The position numbers and the translations under genes were made by a program. Below the pieces are notes generated by a model. That model made no database searches and was not told the origin of the DNA. It saw nothing but the letters and a program-made list of their open reading frames with translations. Below are positions 31,405 to 39,652 of a stretch of DNA of 44,099 bases, piece by piece (position 1 is the stretch's first letter; the number at the start of each line of letters is the position of its first letter). This DNA is from Bacillota bacterium (lineage in GTDB: Bacteria > Bacillota > Clostridia > Lachnospirales > Lachnospiraceae), in contig JAEZKD010000134.1 of NCBI GenBank assembly GCA_023415655.1, positions 1-44,099 on the forward strand, written 5' to 3'.

Positions 31405-32640
31405 ATGAGAAAAAAAGATATCTTAGAATTAAAACGACGATTAAAAAAGACCGAATGTACCTTTACTAAAGTATGTGGGTGCTATGTAAACTCCAACAAA
31501 GAAATTGTCCTAAAGTTAGATGAGACCTTCCTAAACCTAAAGGAAGATGAATTCTTTAAATATTTAGAAATCGCAAATAAAACTCTTTCAGGCACAGTTG
31601 GTAATAACCTTTTAGAGCTTGAATTCCCATTAGAGGAAGAAAAAGCTGGTGGAAAGCAACAATTTCTTATGGGACTCAAAGAAAGTCGATTAAAGAACGA
31701 AGCCCTACTCGAATCCTTTTATCAGCTTGTCATTGACCACTACGATTATGCAGGTAACTACTTAATCTTAATCTTCCATGATGCCTATGATGTAATGACG
31801 AAAACCTCAGATAATGCAAAGTTGGATGAATCCGAAGAGGTATATGAATATCTTCTATGTGCCGTTTGTCCGGTTACGTTAACCAAACCTGGTCTTGGCT
31901 ATCTCGAACTTGAGAATCGTATTGGTCCTCGTTATCGTGATTGGGTAGTCAATACGCCTGACACTGGCTTTGTATTCCCAGCTTTCTCAGATCGTAGTAC
32001 TGATATCCACTCGGTCATTTATTATACCAAGGATGCCAAGGAACCTCACAAGGAATTCATGGAATCCGTTCTTGGTTGTCCATGCAAGCAAACTGCTACC
32101 GAGCAAAAGAATACGTTCCAATCCATAATTCAGAATGCTATTATTGATGAGGACAAGCGTGAGCATGTATATGTAGAAATTCAAGAATCCTTACATGAGA
32201 TGAAAGAAGAACAAGCAGTATTTGCAGATACAAACAAGGAACCAGATCCAATCCTGCTAACACCTGATTCGATTCAATCGATACTAACCACGTCTGGAAT
32301 TGATGAAGAGATTGTATCTAAGATTGAATCGTCCTATTCCAAGGAATTCGGCGATACTCCACCTGTCGTGGATCATTTGATTGATAACAAGTTACTGGCT
32401 GTAAGTGCACAACGCAAAAAAGAGCAAGAGCTTATACAACAGGTTCAGCTGTTACAAGAACAGCTAGAAACTGTTTCTCAAGAGACCGATGCTACCGTAG
32501 ATTCTACGTATGATATTATCCTCAAAGTAAAGCCTGAAAAGAAGGACAAGATTACGTCACAGATCATTGATGGTAAGAAATGCATCGTGATTCCAATGGA
32601 TGAGAATGAGCAAATAAAAATCAATGGAGAGCTACTTTAA
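31405..32640 (+). CDS. DUF4317 family protein
   Basis: A 411-aa soluble protein with the DUF4317 opening (MRKKDILELKRR, then KVCGCYVNSNKEIV). A central region has HDAYDV and AVCPV, and the C-terminal part runs from Gln/Glu-rich helices to VKPEKKDKITSQIIDGKKC. The family is widespread in Clostridia and has no known function. Three conserved-looking Cys groups (CGC near residue 25, a CAVC-type pair near 150 and CPC near 230) are visible, but a metal site is not proved. GGGAGG precedes the ATG. Confidence 0.85.
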   Translation: MRKKDILELKRRLKKTECTFTKVCGCYVNSNKEIVLKLDETFLNLKEDEFFKYLEIANKTLSGTVGNNLLELEFPLEEEKAGGKQQFLMGLKESRLKNEALLESFYQLVIDHYDYAGNYLILIFHDAYDVMTKTSDNAKLDESEEVYEYLLCAVCPVTLTKPGLGYLELENRIGPRYRDWVVNTPDTGFVFPAFSDRSTDIHSVIYYTKDAKEPHKEFMESVLGCPCKQTATEQKNTFQSIIQNAIIDEDKREHVYVEIQESLHEMKEEQAVFADTNKEPDPILLTPDSIQSILTTSGIDEEIVSKIESSYSKEFGDTPPVVDHLIDNKLLAVSAQRKKEQELIQQVQLLQEQLETVSQETDATVDSTYDIILKVKPEKKDKITSQIIDGKKCIVIPMDENEQIKINGELL

Positions 32641-32654
32641 TTAACTGTTAAAAA

Positions 32655-32764
32655 GCTGTCGCATAATTTATACTTTGTCCCCCATAAGAACCATAGGTTG
32701 TTTGAAGCATGGCTAAGTCACAACCTATGGTTCTTATAGGGGCTAACTACAATTATGGGACTGC
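32655..32764. other. Large two-tier inverted repeat (copy 2 of a repeated element)
   Basis: Outer arms 32655-32668 (GCTGTCGCATAATT) and 32751-32764 (12 of 14 pair) enclose short unpaired flanks. Inside is a 23-position inner stem (32679-32701 with 32720-32742) with one mismatch and an 18-nt loop. There is no T-run after the stem, so it is not a standard terminator. The left end shares GTCGCATAATT with the element at 18238, and the right ends are also alike, while the inner stems differ. Confidence 0.75.
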
Positions 32765-32820
32765 TTGCTCTTGATATCGCTCATGTAATCTATGCTTTTT
32801 TTCATCAAAAGATTCCATAA

Positions 32821-33465
32821 CTAGTGTTTTTTAGTCTTTTCAACCCCTACCTTTTTACACCATTCATTTAAGCAACATCGTTCACAATGACACTTTCTTG
32901 CAGTACAAACACTTCTTCCATGATAAATCAGCTGAAAATTAATCCTGTTCCAATAGTCCTTTGGCAATACCTTCATTAACTCTTTCTCGACCTGAACTGG
33001 ATTATTTCCCTTTGCCCAACCAAGTCGTTTCGCGATTCGAAGCACATGCGTATCCACAGTAACTCCAGGAATCCCATAGGCATCTGCCAAGAAAAGTGTT
33101 GCCGTTTTTCTTCCTACACCAGCTAAGGTAACGAGTTCATCAATTGTAACTGGGACCTTACCATCATACGATTCAACAATTTGTTGACAACATTGTTTCA
33201 TATTTTTAGCTTTGCTTTTATATAAACCTATTGTCTTAATATAAGTTTCAATCTCTTCCTGGGAAGCCTTAGCCATCGAATCTAATGTAGTAAAGCGATT
33301 CCATAAGGATGGCAATACATCATAAACTTGTTTGTCTGTACTTTGAGCACTTAACATAATTGCAAGTAAAAGCTGCCAATCCTGACTGTGTAAAAATCCT
33401 TCTTTTTCAATCCCATATTCTTGATCTAACGTTAATAATATATGATTTGTAAATTCTTTTTTCAT
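32821..33465 (-). CDS. nth: Endonuclease III (DNA glycosylase/AP lyase)
   Basis: A 214-aa HhH-GPD glycosylase with hairpin LAGVGRKTA, catalytic Lys120 and Asp138 (VDTHVLRIAKR) and a C-terminal [4Fe-4S] loop formed by Cys187, Cys194, Cys197 and Cys203 (C-x6-C-x2-C-x5-C). It removes oxidised pyrimidines in base excision repair. The ribosome binding site is poor (purine-rich GAAAG), so the start is less certain than for neighbours, but the N-terminus aligns with the family. Upstream lies a 13-bp tandem repeat. Confidence 0.95.
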   Translation of the reverse strand: MKKEFTNHILLTLDQEYGIEKEGFLHSQDWQLLLAIMLSAQSTDKQVYDVLPSLWNRFTTLDSMAKASQEEIETYIKTIGLYKSKAKNMKQCCQQIVESYDGKVPVTIDELVTLAGVGRKTATLFLADAYGIPGVTVDTHVLRIAKRLGWAKGNNPVQVEKELMKVLPKDYWNRINFQLIYHGRSVCTARKCHCERCCLNEWCKKVGVEKTKKH

Positions 33466-33510
33466 AGTTTTTTTTCTTTCTTTTCTTGTTTTATCTGGAT
33501 TAATCTATAT

Positions 33511-33549
33511 CTCTTTCTTATATCTTTTTCTTATATCTTTTTCTTATAT
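33511..33549. repeat. 13-bp tandem repeat, three copies
   Basis: Units CTCTTTCTTATAT (33511), CTTTTTCTTATAT (33524) and CTTTTTCTTATAT (33537) lie end to end, with one mismatch, in the 5' region of nth. The copy number is likely to vary by slippage. Confidence 0.85.
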
Positions 33550-33657
33550 TTTTTTACGACTTTTATTATATCTTATCCTTCCAAATACTGAAACACTTTT
33601 TATATAGTATTGTTATTTGGGATAACTCCTTTTCTAATTATTTTTATTGCAACACAA

Positions 33658-33702
33658 AAAAGACAGTGTATACTGTAAGGCTTACAGTGTATACTGTCTT
33701 TT
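33658..33702. terminator. Bidirectional terminator with 21-bp perfect stem
   Basis: Arms 33658-33678 and 33682-33702 (core GACAGTGTATACTGTAA) with a 3-nt loop GGC. Runs of A and T flank it, with six T's on the minus strand. It ends the small gene at 33729. Each arm also contains the palindrome GTATAC. Confidence 0.85.
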
Positions 33703-33728
33703 ACTAATACTATCAGCGATTAAGATCG

Positions 33729-33944
33729 TTATCTTCCATCATGCTTTCCACTCGAGTTATAATCATCTCTTGCCCAGTTCGGTGCATTGATTGGACCAGC
33801 TTTCGCATCACTAGTTTTGGCAGCGCCTTGAATTTCAGGCACTTGTGACTGTACATTCTTTGGTCGATTCATTGTTTGATGATATTCGGTTCCATGGTTC
33901 TTTGGGTCATATGGACTTGGTCTTCTCATCCCTGCTTTTGCCAT
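33729..33944 (-). CDS. Small hydrophilic protein, function unknown
   Basis: A 71-aa protein starting MAKAGMRRPSPYDPKNHGTEY, rich in Asn, Lys, Gly and Pro, with no hydrophobic core, TM or Cys. It is probably intrinsically disordered. The ATG at 33944 has AGGAGG 7 nt upstream. The in-frame ATG at 33950 is only 1 nt from that site, and the longer frame to 34028 is not supported. The composition recalls small spore-associated proteins of clostridia, but I recognise no family. It has its own terminator. Confidence 0.7.
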   Translation of the reverse strand: MAKAGMRRPSPYDPKNHGTEYHQTMNRPKNVQSQVPEIQGAAKTSDAKAGPINAPNWARDDYNSSGKHDGR

Positions 33945-34096
33945 TGTCATACCTCCTAATAACACTTGAATGGTATTAGTATTTGATTTGTGAGCCAAAG
34001 CATACAGGGAATATTTTGTTATACACAATTATATTTTCAAATACGAATCATTTTAAACATCAAAGAATGCGTATTAAATTTTATTGAATTTTATGT

Positions 34097-34405
34097 TTAG
34101 CAATTACGTCCGTCAATTGAACAAGCTGTTGGTGCTTTCTCTGCTAATTCAATCGCTACATATTCTGTGATATCAAAGGTTTTTGTCCCATCTTCTAGAA
34201 TGAAAAATGGAATTCCTATTTTCCCTTGCTCTTTGATTGGTAAAAACATAGCTTCATGATCACGATATGCTAAAAATTCCTTCATAATCGCAGTCGTTTC
34301 AACAATGTTTCGATAATCAAGTGTCACATCCTCACGGTTTTCTAATTGCTTTTTAGCCTCTACGCAATCTGAGCAGATTTCTGCCCCATACATCGTAATT
34401 CTCAT
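34097..34405 (-). CDS. Glutaredoxin-like thioredoxin-fold protein
   Basis: A 102-aa protein with MYGAEICSDCVEAKKQL, placing the redox pair Cys11-x2-Cys14 at the start of the first helix as in glutaredoxins, and a cis-Pro candidate in GIPFFILEDG. Two more Cys lie in the C-terminal tail (ACSIDGRNC). It probably reduces disulfides, although clostridia often lack glutathione, so the reductant may be thioredoxin-like. It lies 15 bp downstream of xth with AGGAGG upstream and is probably co-transcribed with it. Confidence 0.82.
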   Translation of the reverse strand: MRITMYGAEICSDCVEAKKQLENREDVTLDYRNIVETTAIMKEFLAYRDHEAMFLPIKEQGKIGIPFFILEDGTKTFDITEYVAIELAEKAPTACSIDGRNC

Positions 34406-34420
34406 TTCTATCCTCCTATT

Positions 34421-35176
34421 CTATAGATCAATCTCAAGTTCTACTGGGCAATGGTCCGATCCTAATACCTCCGTATGAATCTTAGCACTTAATAGCTTGT
34501 CCTCTAAACTTTTCGAAACTAAGAAATAGTCAATACGCCACCCTGCATTCTTTTCTCTTGCCTTAAATCGATAAGACCACCAAGAATACATATCTGTTAA
34601 ATCTGGATAAAAATGACGAAAAGTATCTATAAAGCCTTGATCTAATAGTTCTGTGAATTTATTACGCTCTTCAATCGTAAAACCTGCATTCATCTGATTG
34701 GTTTTTGGATTCTTTAAGTCAATTTCCTTATGGGCAACATTTAAATCACCACATACAATAACGGGCTTACTTTCTTCAAGACGCTTTAAGTATTCTAAAA
34801 AATCATCTTCCCAAGTCATACGATAAGGTAATCTTGCCAACTCATTCTGGGAATTAGGAGTATAAACGGTTACAAGAAAGAACTTCTCATATTCAGCCGT
34901 GATGACTCTTCCTTCCTGATCATGTTCTTCCATCCCAATTCCATAGGTTACATTGATTGGTTTCGTTTTTGTAAATACTGCAGTACCAGAATACCCTTTT
35001 TTCTGGGCATAATTCCAATACTGTTCATAACCTTCAAAATTAAGTTCTATCTGTCCAGCCTGCAATTTACTTTCTTGAATACAGAAAATATCAGCATCAA
35101 CTTCATTAAAAAAATCACAGAATCCCTTTTGTACACATGCACGGATTCCGTTGACATTCCAAGAAATTAGTTTCAT
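34421..35176 (-). CDS. xth: Exodeoxyribonuclease III / AP endonuclease
   Basis: A 251-aa EEP-fold nuclease with all family motifs: MKLISWNVNGIRA (N7), QESK (E35), VYTPNS, GDLNVAH, WWSYR, WRIDYFLVS and GSDHCPV (catalytic His). It cleaves the DNA backbone at abasic sites, complementing endonuclease III encoded nearby. The ATG at 35176 has GGGAGG upstream, and the longer frame to 35233 adds an unrelated 19 residues. It is followed closely by the glutaredoxin-like gene. Confidence 0.95.
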   Translation of the reverse strand: MKLISWNVNGIRACVQKGFCDFFNEVDADIFCIQESKLQAGQIELNFEGYEQYWNYAQKKGYSGTAVFTKTKPINVTYGIGMEEHDQEGRVITAEYEKFFLVTVYTPNSQNELARLPYRMTWEDDFLEYLKRLEESKPVIVCGDLNVAHKEIDLKNPKTNQMNAGFTIEERNKFTELLDQGFIDTFRHFYPDLTDMYSWWSYRFKAREKNAGWRIDYFLVSKSLEDKLLSAKIHTEVLGSDHCPVELEIDL

Positions 35177-35339
35177 AATAACCTCCCTTCTTAAGGTAAT
35201 TACTATTATATCACTATGAATACGTTTCTTCAAATAACTTTATGAAGGATTCCTAGTTCAAACAGAGTATATTTCTATTCAATTGACAAACAATAAGCCT
35301 TGTAATTAAGTAACTCATATGCTAGAAAAGAGGTCTATT

Positions 35340-35525
35340 ATGAACGAAAAGAACTTAAATGCAACCAATAAAAAAAAGGCTGGTGATGGTAATGGAAACT
35401 CCATCATGACCCGCAAAACTATGGATACCAATGCAAAGGATTATGTAAGCGGTGATGCTTTCCCAACCTCCACAGGACATCAATTCGGAAATGGCTCAGA
35501 CAATAACACAAATAAATCACAGTAA
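35340..35525 (+). CDS. Small Asn/Lys/Gly-rich hydrophilic protein, function unknown
   Basis: A 61-aa protein (MNEKNLNATNKKKAGDGNG at the start) without hydrophobic segments or Cys, probably disordered. ATG 35340 is chosen because AGAGG lies 6 nt upstream; the ATG at 35319 would place that site inside the gene. A TTGACA at 35283-35288 could be its -35, but no good -10 follows. It lies 27 bp before the secreted helical protein gene and may be co-transcribed with it. Another small hydrophilic protein is encoded at 33.7-33.9 kb, but the sequences are not clearly related. Confidence 0.65.
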   Translation: MNEKNLNATNKKKAGDGNGNSIMTRKTMDTNAKDYVSGDAFPTSTGHQFGNGSDNNTNKSQ

Positions 35526-35552
35526 CTAACCATCTTAAAAAGGAGAAGTAAA

Positions 35553-36203
35553 ATGAAGAAATTTGCTCAGAAACTAATTGCTTGTCTCTTACTATTATCA
35601 CTAACAATCCCGACATTATCCGTACAAGCCTCTCAAAAAGCAAAAACTACGGAAACTGCATTTACCAAATCTCAATGTGATTTTAAAATGGAGCAGCAAA
35701 AGCTATGGATCAATCATGTCTCTCTGACTCATCAATATATCGTAAGTGCAATTGCTAACTTACCAGATCAAAAAGATGTATTAGATCGACTTTTAAAGAA
35801 TCAAGATGAAATCGGTAATTCGATTAAGCCTTATTATGGTGATATGGCAGGCGAAAAACTTGCTGCACTTTTAAGAGAACACATCGAATTAGCAGGAAAG
35901 GTTTTAGAAGCTGCCAAAGCAAATAACAAAGCAGATTTAGATAAATACAACAAACTTTGGTATCAGAATGCAGATGACATCGCCAAGTTCTTAAGTGATG
36001 CCAACCCTTATCTTTCTTATAAAGAATTACAATCAATGCTTTATAAACATTTACAATTTGTAACCACACATGTAGTTTCAAGATTGAATGGTGATTGGAA
36101 GGCTGATATCAAATCTTCCGACGAAGGTCAGGCACACATGATACACTTTGCAGATATGATATCCAATGCAATCATAAAGCAGTTCCCTGACAAATTTAAA
36201 TAG
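35553..36203 (+). CDS. Secreted helical protein of unknown function
   Basis: A 216-aa protein with a cleavable signal peptide (hydrophobic 8-24, likely cut after VQA, residue 26). The mature part is all-helical with LWINHVSLTHQYIVSAIANLP, RLLKNQDEIGNSIKPYYG, a LLREHI segment and IIKQFPDKF at the end. The repeated HxxxT/HxxLA pattern suggests a four-helix bundle. Related clostridial and Bacillus proteins exist with unreliable names, so no function is given. The regularly placed His residues could bind metal. AAGGAG precedes the ATG. Confidence 0.75.
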   Translation: MKKFAQKLIACLLLLSLTIPTLSVQASQKAKTTETAFTKSQCDFKMEQQKLWINHVSLTHQYIVSAIANLPDQKDVLDRLLKNQDEIGNSIKPYYGDMAGEKLAALLREHIELAGKVLEAAKANNKADLDKYNKLWYQNADDIAKFLSDANPYLSYKELQSMLYKHLQFVTTHVVSRLNGDWKADIKSSDEGQAHMIHFADMISNAIIKQFPDKFK

Positions 36204-36213
36204 CCAGAACAAG

Positions 36214-36251
36214 AAAATTGTGCTGCAATAAATCATTGCAACACAATTTTT
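36214..36251. terminator. Bidirectional terminator
   Basis: AAAATTGTG-C-TGCAAT pairs with ATTGCA-A-CACAATTTT around a 5-nt loop, with T-runs on both strands. It serves the secreted protein gene (plus) and the double acetyltransferase gene (minus). Confidence 0.82.
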
Positions 36252-36282
36252 AATTACTAAAACAATCAATTCAAACGAAGTT

Positions 36283-37464
36283 CTAATCCCATTGTCCAGG
36301 AAATCTTAACTTTTTCAATGGTGGAAAGTGTTTATTAAACTCCTCAACTTCTTCTTTAGGGAGTTGATTGCACACTTCTGCCTCATAGAATTTACCTTTG
36401 ATTTGTTTCATTCGTCCTTTGATCAGCTCAATACCCATGAATGCGTCAAAATTCTTACCATCTGGTGTAGTAATATCAAAGTGATCACAGGTTTGAAATC
36501 CAATTCTAGGATAATAGTCTGGTTCTCCATAGATAATAATGGCTGGATATCCTGCCTTAGCAGCCAAACTCATGGTCTCGCGTAATAAAATCTCACCAAC
36601 TCCAGTTCCTTGCCATTCAGGTTCGACACAAAGTGGTCCAAAAGTTACTACCTCATGTGTAGTAGTTTCATCCACCACACGAGCCTTTGAATACATAATA
36701 CAACCAATAACTTTCCCATCCTTGATAGCAATACGACTTAGCTCTGGAAGATAAGCTTCATCTTTTCGTAAGTTATGTACAAGATAATGTTCATCGCATC
36801 CAAGATGATGCTTATTCCAGAATGCATGCTGTGTCATCTGTTCCACTTCATGCCAATCCTCTGGTGTTTCTTGTCGAATCACAATCTCATCTCTTTGAAT
36901 GCGTTCCTTTTTCTTAGGGAACCACCCAAACTCCAGTCGAACTTCATTCCTTTGTAAATCGTTGTTCTTGTAACAACAGGTATCCATACCAATCAAAGTA
37001 AATCCTTCGTGATGATAAAAATCAATGGCATTTACATTACAAGATTGAGTCTCTAAAATAATGGCACGACGACGTTCTCTTCTTGCTTGTTCCTTCGCCA
37101 TCTCAATCAAAGCATGTCCAATTCCTTTTTTTTGATACTCTGGTGCTACCCACAACTCGGTAATTCGCAAACGATTGGACCATAATTCTTGATCTGTTTC
37201 AATCGCACCCACTAGCTTGTCATCAATGATAACTCCCCAAGCATAAGCATGTTCCCAATGATCCTGATATAGTTTATCTGGATAGTCATATTCTTCTGGC
37301 TCATGAGTTACTGGACTTGAAAATGATTTCTTTTGGATGAGAATCTCGTATCCTAATTCTTTGAAAGCAACTGAAACATCATAATATTCGCTTGTTGTAT
37401 ACGTAATTGGAAGGATATGACCTTTCCACGTTTCTTTTGGTAAATGAATGATTTCATAATCCAT
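36283..37464 (-). CDS. Tandem GNAT acetyltransferase (two GNAT domains)
   Basis: A 393-aa protein made of two GNAT folds. The first (about 30-180) has the acetyl-CoA loop VAPEYQKKGIGHALI and NVNAIDFYHHEGF. The second (about 195-340) has CVEPEWQGTGVGEILL and IIYGEPDYYPRIGF, the latter resembling YhbS-type N-acetyltransferases. A C-terminal tail (about 345-393) continues past the second fold. Both CoA loops look intact, so it could be a bifunctional or pseudo-dimeric enzyme. The substrate is unknown. GAGGAGGAG precedes the ATG. Confidence 0.88.
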   Translation of the reverse strand: MDYEIIHLPKETWKGHILPITYTTSEYYDVSVAFKELGYEILIQKKSFSSPVTHEPEEYDYPDKLYQDHWEHAYAWGVIIDDKLVGAIETDQELWSNRLRITELWVAPEYQKKGIGHALIEMAKEQARRERRRAIILETQSCNVNAIDFYHHEGFTLIGMDTCCYKNNDLQRNEVRLEFGWFPKKKERIQRDEIVIRQETPEDWHEVEQMTQHAFWNKHHLGCDEHYLVHNLRKDEAYLPELSRIAIKDGKVIGCIMYSKARVVDETTTHEVVTFGPLCVEPEWQGTGVGEILLRETMSLAAKAGYPAIIIYGEPDYYPRIGFQTCDHFDITTPDGKNFDAFMGIELIKGRMKQIKGKFYEAEVCNQLPKEEVEEFNKHFPPLKKLRFPGQWD

Positions 37465-37541
37465 ATGTCTCCTCCTCTTTTAGGATGCAGACATGAAGCA
37501 ATATTTCAAGTTATGACTTCATATACGATGCACCCAACACT

Positions 37542-38072
37542 CTAGCATTCTGTGTCGTTTTTATTCTTCTTTAGATAAATATAGATACTTATTAAAATTG
37601 GCTTACCGTCTTCATTTTCTTTATAAGATTCATTATCTAATTGATCAATCCTTTCAAAACCAAGCTTTTCTAATAAGCGATAAGAATTCTCATTTCTAAT
37701 ATCACAATCTCCAAATATCTTTGGTATCTTTAGCTCCTCGAACAAATACTGTAGTAATCTTGATGCTGCTTCCATTGCATATCCTTGCTTTCCAAACTTA
37801 GGATTAAAATCAAAGTCAATGGAATAATCACCATCTTCATCAATCCAGTAGCCAACACTACCAATCACCTTGTCTTCTCCTTTTAACTGCGCAACCAAGC
37901 GATGATCCAGCTTACTCCAATCAGTAACCATCTCTATTACTTCTTCTTTACTCATTGGATGAAAATCCTCATATCTTGCTACTTCATCCATTGAAAAGTA
38001 CTCATATACGTCTTCCATGTCCTCTAACTTATAATTTCTTAATACTAATCGATCTGTTTCCAACCTTATCAT
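37542..38072 (-). CDS. GNAT acetyltransferase, RimJ/RimL type
   Basis: A 176-aa single-domain GNAT protein that starts LETDRLVLRNYKLEDMEDVYEYF, the RimJ/RimL opening, with CoA-binding KFGKQGYAMEAASRLL and the NENSYRLLEKLGFERI motif near the end. Members acetylate N-termini of ribosomal proteins or small amines; which one cannot be told. It lies 77 bp from the tandem acetyltransferase gene, same strand, with GGGGT upstream. Confidence 0.88.
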   Translation of the reverse strand: MIRLETDRLVLRNYKLEDMEDVYEYFSMDEVARYEDFHPMSKEEVIEMVTDWSKLDHRLVAQLKGEDKVIGSVGYWIDEDGDYSIDFDFNPKFGKQGYAMEAASRLLQYLFEELKIPKIFGDCDIRNENSYRLLEKLGFERIDQLDNESYKENEDGKPILISIYIYLKKNKNDTEC

Positions 38073-38344
38073 ATTTACCCCATATCTTTCTGCTAAATTG
38101 TAACTATCAGCCCAATTTAATCATAACCCCAAGACCTAACAAGAACCACAATCGAAATTATAGTTTAGTTATTAGAAGCTGATTTCTCTTTGTTGGCATA
38201 ACTTTTATTTGTATAGTCAAGTTTATATCAATTTTCCACACATGTAGTGGAAATCATTTTATATATATTTAAGTAGAATCTTGTTACATTCTGGTGTCAA
38301 AATAACTCTATTTACATAAGATATACTAGAGAGGAGATGTTGTT

Positions 38345-38686
38345 ATGGCAAACTTAGATAATTTATTACTAACATTAGAAGGAAAATCTGATGAAGAAAT
38401 CGTTGAAATCTTGAGACAGGAATATGGAGTCCTTAAACATCCTGATCCACAACCAGAAAGTGAAAGAGTATCCTTTAAGAAATGGTATGCAAAAGTATTC
38501 ACCTATTGTCGCAACGATCAATTACAAGACCTTATTACTGATTTTTTAAATGAAATAAATACAGATAAAAAATATATAGATGTATGCTTTAAACATGAAG
38601 ATACTGTTTTTCTAGGTTGTACCTGCTCTTGTGGTCGTAAGCAGACAATCCTTTACTATACTTTAACTCATGAAGAGAACGAGTAA
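38345..38686 (+). CDS. Unknown 113-aa protein with CTCSCG motif
   Basis: A soluble protein with a helical N-terminus (LDNLLLTLEGKSDEEIVEILRQ) and a mixed region. A C-terminal GCTCSCGRK segment (about residues 92-98) puts three Cys in a C-x-C-x-C pattern, and single Cys residues lie at about 55 and 81. This could bind zinc or an iron-sulfur cluster, but I recognise no family. GAGGAG lies 9 nt before the ATG. It is an isolated gene with its own terminator. Confidence 0.75.
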   Translation: MANLDNLLLTLEGKSDEEIVEILRQEYGVLKHPDPQPESERVSFKKWYAKVFTYCRNDQLQDLITDFLNEINTDKKYIDVCFKHEDTVFLGCTCSCGRKQTILYYTLTHEENE

Positions 38687-38743
38687 TTACTAATTGTTTG
38701 TATGCTGACATAGCTAAAATTAAAACATGAAGTAATATGATTG

Positions 38744-38803
38744 AATCAGCTCCCCTCATGAGATCACTTTCTCTGATGTCATGAGGGGAGCTGATTTATT
38801 TTT
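38744..38803 (+). terminator. Terminator with 18-bp perfect stem
   Basis: Arms 38744-38761 and 38779-38796 (AATCAGCTCCCCTCATGA and its complement), 17-nt loop, then a TATTTTTT run. It ends the 113-aa protein gene. Confidence 0.92.
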
Positions 38804-38829
38804 TACATTCAACTTTTCATTCGATCATT

Positions 38830-39585
38830 CTACCTACAATATTCCAATACCTCATCAGGCATTCTAAGAAACTGATAGTCCCTCTTTCTTACTCCTTCCA
38901 GCGTAGGATCCAGATACCAGCCTGCTTGGACTGCCTTCATTCCAACTGCCGTAGCTCCATCAAGCTCATTGCTTCCACCATCACCAACAAACAGGCATTG
39001 ATACTCTAACACTCCAAGCTTTTGAGTACATAATCGATAAATATTGGGATCTGGCTTCATCCTTCCAACCTCATAGGATAAGACAACGGCATCAAAATAT
39101 TCAACGATAGAAGATTCTCGAATTGCTACTGCTTCCTCTGAAAAACAGTTGCTGATCAAACCAACTTTTATACCTCTAGTATGTAATTTCTTAAGCATTG
39201 GTACGATTCCTTCATGTAGAAACTCAAATTGTCGACGTTTGCATGCAGTTCTCTTTTCTACCACATATGTAACCTTTTCTTGATCTTCTCTTGTTAACTC
39301 CATCGTTTCATCCAAGCCCCGATGTTGCTTCATGATTCTAGTCAATACCTCTTGAAGTGTTAATTTTCCTAAGCTTCGGCTTTCATCACTCTCCTGCCAT
39401 GGAGGTTTAAAACAATCTATAGGAACACCAAGGTCAGCACTCATCTCTTTTCCAAAATATACCTCAGTTGCATATTGAGTCACAAGAGTTTCATACATAT
39501 CAAAAATCACTGCAGCTATCTTCTTTTCGGGATATTCATCTTTCTTAAGAGGTATGTATTTCATACTGTCAGTGTTCCCCTTCAT
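38830..39585 (-). CDS. HAD-superfamily hydrolase
   Basis: A 251-aa HAD protein: motif I IFDMYETL (nucleophile D29; Tyr replaces the usual second Asp, as in the haloacid dehalogenase-type branch), motif II LISNC, motif III with MKPDP and motif IV GDGGSNEL. A helical cap (about 45-115) lies after motif I. Loss of the motif I general acid argues against a standard phosphatase. The ATG at 39585 has GGAGGA 6 nt upstream, and the upstream ATG at 39606 overlaps that site. Substrate unknown. Confidence 0.87.
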   Translation of the reverse strand: MKGNTDSMKYIPLKKDEYPEKKIAAVIFDMYETLVTQYATEVYFGKEMSADLGVPIDCFKPPWQESDESRSLGKLTLQEVLTRIMKQHRGLDETMELTREDQEKVTYVVEKRTACKRRQFEFLHEGIVPMLKKLHTRGIKVGLISNCFSEEAVAIRESSIVEYFDAVVLSYEVGRMKPDPNIYRLCTQKLGVLEYQCLFVGDGGSNELDGATAVGMKAVQAGWYLDPTLEGVRKRDYQFLRMPDEVLEYCR

Positions 39586-39652
39586 CCTGTCTCCTCCATC
39601 ACACATAGGTATTTACACTTTTATAGTTTTATCTCTTAGGACCTTACTTTTA

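Noticed and set aside
33511..33549. Possible CRISPR-like repeat
   Set aside because: Units are 13 bp and directly adjacent, without spacers, so this is a simple tandem repeat. No cas gene is present.
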